Shown piece after piece: positions 59,910-64,000 of a stretch of 64,000 nt of DNA. The DNA is from Geodermatophilus poikilotrophus. Its GTDB lineage: Bacteria > Actinomycetota > Actinomycetes > Mycobacteriales > Geodermatophilaceae. The stretch is from NCBI RefSeq assembly GCF_900111455.1, contig NZ_FOIE01000001.1, positions 310,001 to 374,000 of the forward strand. Reading direction: 5' to 3'. Positions within the stretch are counted from its first letter, which is position 1; the number at the start of each line of letters is the position of its first letter. Both the position numbers and the translations under genes were made by a program. The notes below the pieces were generated by a model. The model did no database searches, was not told where the DNA came from, and saw only the letters and a program-made list of their open reading frames with translations.

Positions 59910-60706
59910 GTGCTGGCGATCGGTGAGTTCTCCCGGCTGACCCACCTGAGCGTGCGCACCCTCCGCCGCTACCACGACGCGGGCTGCTCGAGCCGGCGAC
60001 CGTGGACGACGCGACCGGCTACCGCTACTACAGCGCAGACCAGATCCCGACCGCCCAGGTCATCCACCGCCTGCGCCAGCTCGACGTGCCGCTGCCCGAC
60101 GTCCAGCGCATCCTCCGCTCCCCGGACCCGCGTGCTCGTGCCGGCCTGGTCGCCGACCACCTGCACCGGCTCGAGTCGGAGCTGGACCGCACCCGCGCCG
60201 CGGTGGCCTCGCTGCGCCGGCTGCTGCGACCGGAGCCGACCCGGCTGGACGTCGAGCTGCGCGCGGTCCCGGCGACGACGGTGGCCGCGGTCGAGGACGA
60301 CGTGTCGCACGACCAGGTCCTCCCCTGGTACGCCGGAGCCATGGCCGAGCTGGACGCGGTCGTCGGCGGAACGACCGGCGTCCCCGGAGGGCTGTACGAC
60401 AACGCGCTGTTCGAGGACGGCCGCGGCCACCTGCTCGTGTACCGGCCGACGGCCGATCCGCCGCGCAGCGGCCGCGTGCACCCGGTGACCCTGCCGGCGG
60501 TCGAGCTGGCCGTCACCACCCACGTCGGCGAGCACGACGACATCGACGTCACCTACGGCGAGCTCGGCGCCTGGGTCGTGGCGAACGCGCTGGCCGTTGC
60601 CGGGCCGGTGCGGGAGCACTACCTCGTGGGCCCGAGGGACACGGCCGAACCACGTGCGTGGCGCACCGAGATCGGCTGGCCCGTCTTCCGGGTGGCCCCG
60701 CGTTGA
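59910..60706 (+). pseudogene. MerR family regulator with GyrI-like domain, interrupted by a frameshift
   Basis: The N-terminal HTH is in one frame (LAIGEFSRLTHLSVRTLRRYHDAG); the remainder is in another (VDDATGYRYYSADQIPTAQV onward). The shift falls near 59983, where one missing C in GGGCTGCTCGAG would restore LLEP, the expected sequence. Beyond the HTH come a coiled-coil linker and a GyrI-like small-molecule-binding domain (VELRAVPATTVAAVED to EIGWPVFRV). If real, the protein is broken; if a sequencing error, it is a normal ~265-residue regulator. The GTG at 59910 follows the palindrome. Confidence 0.8.
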
Positions 60707-60885
60707 GCGAGGCGGACGGCCGTAGCCGGTACCAGGTGTCCCCCGACACCTGACCACCGGCTGCCGGCCGAGTGGACTCCCAGGGCTCGGGCATCAGGAG
60801 GCAGTCGGTCGACGGGCCGGAGCCGTCTGCCCGTGCACCGTGTCGCCCTCCCGCGCCGGCCTGGCCGGCCGCGTGGCGACGCCGG

Positions 60886-61539
60886 TCAGCGCGGTCCGTC
60901 GTCATCGGACCGCGGGTCGAAGGCCCGCGGGGGCATCGGTGCGTCCAGGTCGTAGTGGACACCGACCATGCGGATGCCGAAGCACAGCACCGCCGCACCG
61001 ACCGCGGTGGCCGGGCCGTGGACGTCGAGCAGGGTCAGGACGACGGTGGCCGTGGCGCCGATCAGGGCGGGGATGGCGTAGAGCCCGCTGCTCAGCACCG
61101 ACGGGACCTGCCGGACCATGACGTCTCGCAACGTCCCGCCGCCCACCCCGGTGAGCGCGCCGAGGAGGACCGCCTGGACCGGGCCCAGGCCCAACTGGAG
61201 CGCCTTGCCGGCCCCGGTGACGGCGAACAGGCTCAGGCCCGCGGCGTCCAGCACGGTGATGGGTGTGTTCAGCCGCTCGAGGTGGCGGCCGGAGACGAAG
61301 GCGATCAGGCCGCCACCGGCCGCGACGGCCAGATAGCGCCAGTCGTTGAAGGTGGCCGGCGGGACGTCGAGCAGGACGTCGCGGATGATGCCGCCGCCGA
61401 GCGCGGTGATCATGCCCAGGGTGACGACGCCGACGATGTCGAGCCGAGCCACGCGCAACGCGGTCAGCGCGCCGTTGAGGGCGAAGGCGAACGTGCCCAG
61501 GAGGTCCAGGGCGAGCACCACCGGGGACTCCGTCGTCAT
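60886..61539 (-). CDS. TRIC/UPF0126 cation channel family protein
   Basis: A 217-residue membrane protein with two tandem three-helix UPF0126 units. LDLLGTFAFALNGALTALRVARLDIVGVVTLGMITALGGGIIRDVLL is the first and the second begins DAAGLSLFAVTGAGKALQLG; each has the conserved GGG...RD motif (TGVGGGTLRDVMV). Bacterial TRIC homologues conduct K+ or other cations. The ATG at 61539 gives the first helix immediately. It is a single gene. Confidence 0.9.
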   Translation of the reverse strand: MTTESPVVLALDLLGTFAFALNGALTALRVARLDIVGVVTLGMITALGGGIIRDVLLDVPPATFNDWRYLAVAAGGGLIAFVSGRHLERLNTPITVLDAAGLSLFAVTGAGKALQLGLGPVQAVLLGALTGVGGGTLRDVMVRQVPSVLSSGLYAIPALIGATATVVLTLLDVHGPATAVGAAVLCFGIRMVGVHYDLDAPMPPRAFDPRSDDDGPR

Positions 61540-62091
61540 CCGGCGGTTCTACCAGCGGCGGTGACCGGGGCCGTCCCTTGCCGGTCGCCGGCAGACTCGG
61601 GCGGCCTGAGTTGACCGGCCACTGCCGTGTCCGGGACCGATGACCGGCGGGCATGGTGGGCTCAGGTCCGCGGAGGGCGGAGCACACCCCCGCTCCCCGG
61701 GACCCAGGCAGTCGGCCGCGACGTGCCCGTGAACCGGGTGCCCGATGCGACCGGCTGCCGTGGTGCCGCCCGATCCGGCCGGCCGCCAGCGTCGCCGGCC
61801 GGCCGGACGCACGAGGAGGAGGGGTGACCCGGGTGGACGCACACACGGTGCCGACCTCCGGTCTTGCCGTGCCCGCCGGGTCCCCCGCGCACCGTCCGTC
61901 GCCGGTGACCGGTGGCGGGCTGCTGGCCCTGGCGCTGGGCCTGCGGGCCGGGGCCTGCGCGGCCTGGACGTGCTGCGACGCAGCCAGGACCGCGCACCAC
62001 CGGCGAGCGCCTGACCCTCCCGGGTCCTCCGCCCTCGCTCCGCGCGTTCCGCTCCGGTGGGACGCGTCCTCGTTCCACCCAGGAGAACGCC
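61540..62091. other. Gene-free stretch upstream of the zinc-finger gene
   Basis: 552 bases. A GTG near 61824 with AGGAGGAGGGG upstream opens a long plus-strand frame, but the predicted peptide (TVPTSGLAVPAGS and onward) is low-complexity and matches nothing, so I do not call it. The end of the stretch holds a ribosome-binding site for the next gene. Confidence 0.4.
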
Positions 62092-62412
62092 ATGACCACC
62101 CTCAGCCCTGCTCCCACCACCGCGTCCCCGGACCGGGCCCCGTCCCGGGTGCTGCTGGAGACCCAGCGGGCCGACTGCGCCCGGCAGCGCGAGCTCGCCC
62201 TGGCCGAGACCGCCACGTCGATGCCGGACCCGGTCACGGTCAACCGCGCGGCGAGCCTGCTGCGCACCATCGGGGAGATCGACGCGGCGCTGGAGCGCAT
62301 CGCCGCCGGCACCTACGGCACGTGCGTGCACTGCGGGAGCGCCGTCCCCGCCGAGCGGCTGGAGTTCCGGCCCTTCGCGGCCGCCTGCGTCTCCTGCCAG
62401 CAGACCCGCTGA
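62092..62412 (+). CDS. TraR/DksA-type C4 zinc-finger protein
   Basis: A 106-residue protein. An N-terminal coiled-coil half (RVLLETQRADCARQRELALAET, then INR-like TVNRAASLLRTIGEIDAALERI) precedes a zinc finger with C78-x2-C81 and C99-x2-C102. DksA-like proteins modulate RNA polymerase; the acidic tip pair of true DksA is not evident. AGGAGAACGCC precedes the ATG. It may be a stress regulator. Confidence 0.87.
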   Translation: MTTLSPAPTTASPDRAPSRVLLETQRADCARQRELALAETATSMPDPVTVNRAASLLRTIGEIDAALERIAAGTYGTCVHCGSAVPAERLEFRPFAAACVSCQQTR

Positions 62413-62534
62413 GCGGACCACGCCGCGGCCGCGCGTCCCACCCGGCCGTCCACCCCCCGAGCAGCCACCGGAGCTGGCCCCGTTCGACCCGTTGCGCTGA
62501 CCCCCTCCGCTCTCCTCCCCGCTCGGAGCCCCCC

Positions 62535-63002
62535 GTGCTGCACCCGCCCGCCTCCCCAGCCGCTCCCGACCCCGACCGGCTGCTGTCGGTCAGCGCACTG
62601 CCCGGCCCCCGCCCCGGTTCCGTGGTCGTCGAGGTCATCGGCGAGGTCGATGCCTACACCGCTCCGCTGCTGGACGTCTGCCTGGACTCGCAGGCGAGAC
62701 AGCGCGGCGTGCGCGAGGTCGTCGTCGACCTGAGCCGGGTGACCTCCCTCGGTGCCGCCGGCGTCACCGTGCTGGCCCGGGCGCACCGCCGGTGCGGGGT
62801 GCGCGGCGCGCGGCTGGTGGTCCACACGGGCGGGCGGCGCCGGTTGCTCCGCGCGCTGCAGCTCACCGGGGCGCCGGGGTCGTCCGCACACCCTCAGTCC
62901 GGCGGAGAGCCGGTACCGCCGTCCGACGGCGGCAACCGGAGTCCGCCGGTGACCACCAGTCCGGCCGCGACGGCGACCTGGAGTCCGACGAACAGCAGGT
63001 AG
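62535..63002 (+). CDS. STAS-domain anti-sigma-factor antagonist
   Basis: A 155-residue protein with a STAS domain at ~18-118: VVEVIGEVDAYTAPLLDVCL then EVVVDLSRVTSLGAAGVTVLARAHRR. S71 in VTSLGAAG lies where such proteins are phosphorylated by anti-sigma kinases. The last ~40 residues are low-complexity. Partner-switching control of a stress sigma factor is expected, but no anti-sigma gene is adjacent. The GTG start is preceded by a C-rich stretch, so the start is less certain. Its 3' end overlaps the convergent CPBP gene by about 109 bp. Confidence 0.8.
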   Translation: MLHPPASPAAPDPDRLLSVSALPGPRPGSVVVEVIGEVDAYTAPLLDVCLDSQARQRGVREVVVDLSRVTSLGAAGVTVLARAHRRCGVRGARLVVHTGGRRRLLRALQLTGAPGSSAHPQSGGEPVPPSDGGNRSPPVTTSPAATATWSPTNSR

Positions 63003-63745
63003 GGGCGCCAGTCGCCGTCCGTCTGGGGCAGGGAGATGCCGAACAGACCGAGCGCGCTGTGCAGGGCGACCGCGGGCAGCACCGAGCCGCCGGTGTGCAG
63101 GAACACCCAGGTGTAGCTGACGGCGCACGCCGGCAGCTGGACCAGCAGCAGCCACACCGGCGTCCCCTGGAGCACCGCCCCGCTGGTCCAGTACAGCGGG
63201 GCGTGCCAGACCGCCCACACGACACCCAGCAGCAGGCTGGCCACGACCGGCCCTCTGCGCCGCAGCAGGCGGGGCAGCGCGAACCCGCGCCAGCCCAGCT
63301 CCTCGCCGAGACCGTCGGTCAGGGCCAGCCCGAGGAACAGGAGGACCAGCCCCGCCGGCCCGGCCTCGACCGCCTGCGGCCGGACCGCGGCGGCGTCGCC
63401 CCCGAGGAGCACGTGCAGCCACGCGGTGGCCGCCCACAGGACGGCGGGTCCGGCGAGCACCACGGCCCACCAGCGGACGCCGACCCGCCACCGGGTCAGC
63501 CGGGCGCCCAGCTCCAGGAGCGCCGGACGACCGGTCCACGCCGCGGTCAGGACGGCGGCGATCGCCGGGCCGTACGTCCACCCCGCGCCCAGCCCGGATG
63601 CCCACCGGGTGTCCAGCACCCCCGTCGACTCCAGCGCACGCGGCACCCACACCGCCCAGGTGATCGCGAAGGCCAGCAGCAGGAAGCCGGTGAGCGCTGC
63701 CCGTTCGCGTGCGGACCGGGCGACCGGGGTGCGGGTCCCGGTCAC
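62894..63745 (-). CDS. CPBP family intramembrane metalloprotease
   Basis: A 283-residue membrane protein with about eight hydrophobic helices. The active-site motif GEELGWRGFALP supplies the EExxxR pair, and VVWAVWHAPLYW and LHSALGLFG carry the conserved histidines. These are CAAX-protease and bacteriocin-processing-like enzymes. The GTG overlaps the stop of the upstream hydrolase gene by 4 nt. The end overlaps the STAS gene on the other strand; the last ~25 residues (GGLRLPPSDGGTGSPPD) are low-complexity and could be read-through. Confidence 0.88.
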   Translation of the reverse strand: MTGTRTPVARSARERAALTGFLLLAFAITWAVWVPRALESTGVLDTRWASGLGAGWTYGPAIAAVLTAAWTGRPALLELGARLTRWRVGVRWWAVVLAGPAVLWAATAWLHVLLGGDAAAVRPQAVEAGPAGLVLLFLGLALTDGLGEELGWRGFALPRLLRRRGPVVASLLLGVVWAVWHAPLYWTSGAVLQGTPVWLLLVQLPACAVSYTWVFLHTGGSVLPAVALHSALGLFGISLPQTDGDWRPYLLFVGLQVAVAAGLVVTGGLRLPPSDGGTGSPPD

Positions 63746-64000
63746 CGGGAGCCCGGCCCGTCGCCGGCGAGGATCCGATCGGCGGTCCAGGCCGGGTCCT
63801 CGACGGCGAGCAGGTGCCCGACGCCCGGCCGCACCTCGAAGCTCCAGTCCGGTCGGGTCGCGGCGAGCTCGCGGGCCCGGTCGGCCGCCGCCAGCGGGTC
63901 GTCGGCTCCGTGCAGCCACAGCGTCGGGACGGGAACGGCGGCGAGCGTGCGCCGCCAGGCCCGCGGCCGGGCGAGGAGGGCCATGGTGCCCAGCAGCGCC
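63742..64000 (-). CDS. Alpha/beta-fold hydrolase, C-terminal fragment
   Basis: The frame is open to the right edge, so only about 85 C-terminal residues are present. LWLHGADDPLAAADRARE contains the acid residue and GVGHLLAVEDPAW the catalytic histidine of an alpha/beta hydrolase. It overlaps the CPBP gene start by 4 nt. The nucleophile region is beyond the window. Confidence 0.8.
   Translation of the reverse strand, partial: ALLGTMALLARPRAWRRTLAAVPVPTLWLHGADDPLAAADRARELAATRPDWSFEVRPGVGHLLAVEDPAWTADRILAGDGPGSR

Noticed and set aside
61824..62091. A coding sequence starting at a GTG with a strong purine-rich upstream site
   Set aside because: The predicted peptide is low-complexity, matches no family, and the frame simply runs on into the genes downstream.
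1..64000. CRISPR array
   Set aside because: No regularly spaced short repeats with unique spacers and no cas genes were seen.

Overview
The window is very GC-rich and has the hallmarks of a mycothiol-producing actinobacterium: mshC, the DUF3090 / SCO1664 / MSMEG_4193 trio, a PAC2 protein and uppP lie close together. Start codons are a mix of ATG and GTG, and genes often overlap by 4 nt. Gene content and style fit Geodermatophilaceae (Blastococcus, Geodermatophilus, Modestobacter); that assignment is an inference from recognised families, not from a search.

1-19.5 kb is chromosomal core. It holds the end of a PAC2 gene, a dGTPase-like/mshC pair, a mycothiol-dependent-enzyme homologue, the MSMEG_4193-DUF3090-SCO1664 operon, a MarR/hydrolase pair, uppP, an aldo/keto reductase coupled to a RecD2-like helicase, a DUF2470 gene behind a DtxR/IdeR-type iron box, a secreted S33 peptidase, a DUF5703 gene, a methyltransferase, an SDR/racemase/LysR locus and an M20 peptidase. 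One family of ~54-bp hairpins sits between these genes, and I saw it only in this part.

19.6-48.5 kb looks like an accreted island. It starts at tRNA-Leu(GAG), followed at once by a decayed tyrosine integrase. A repeat made of a tRNA-3'-end-like segment plus a hairpin recurs in the same orientation at 19.65, 22.96, 38.14, 41.02, 42.24, 43.53 and 48.41 kb. Each copy lies just 3' of a minus-strand gene, which divides the region into cassette-like blocks: thioesterase/MFS/HxlR; a second integrase remnant, a metzincin-motif protein with tandem repeats, a broken excisionase and a large amine-catabolism cluster; a SNF2 helicase; an SDR; a hydrolase; and a DoxX operon with a large LuxR-type regulator.

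The amine cluster (25.7-37.9 kb) is metabolically coherent: APC permease, copper amine oxidase, aldehyde dehydrogenase, then flavin monooxygenase, RidA, DUF1028, M20 hydrolase and aspartase, the last five overlapping by 4 nt at nearly every junction. Together with two local regulators these could take histamine through imidazoleacetate, formylated aspartate and aspartate to fumarate. This is a testable inference.

48.5-64 kb holds a GDPD phosphodiesterase, an orphan ParA-like ATPase with a small partner, a NarL-type two-component system divergent from three secreted penicillin-recognising serine hydrolases, a hydrolase/GntR pair, a SnoaL-like gene divergent from a frameshifted MerR regulator behind a perfect palindrome, a TRIC channel, a DksA-type zinc-finger protein, a STAS protein, a CPBP protease and a truncated hydrolase at the edge.
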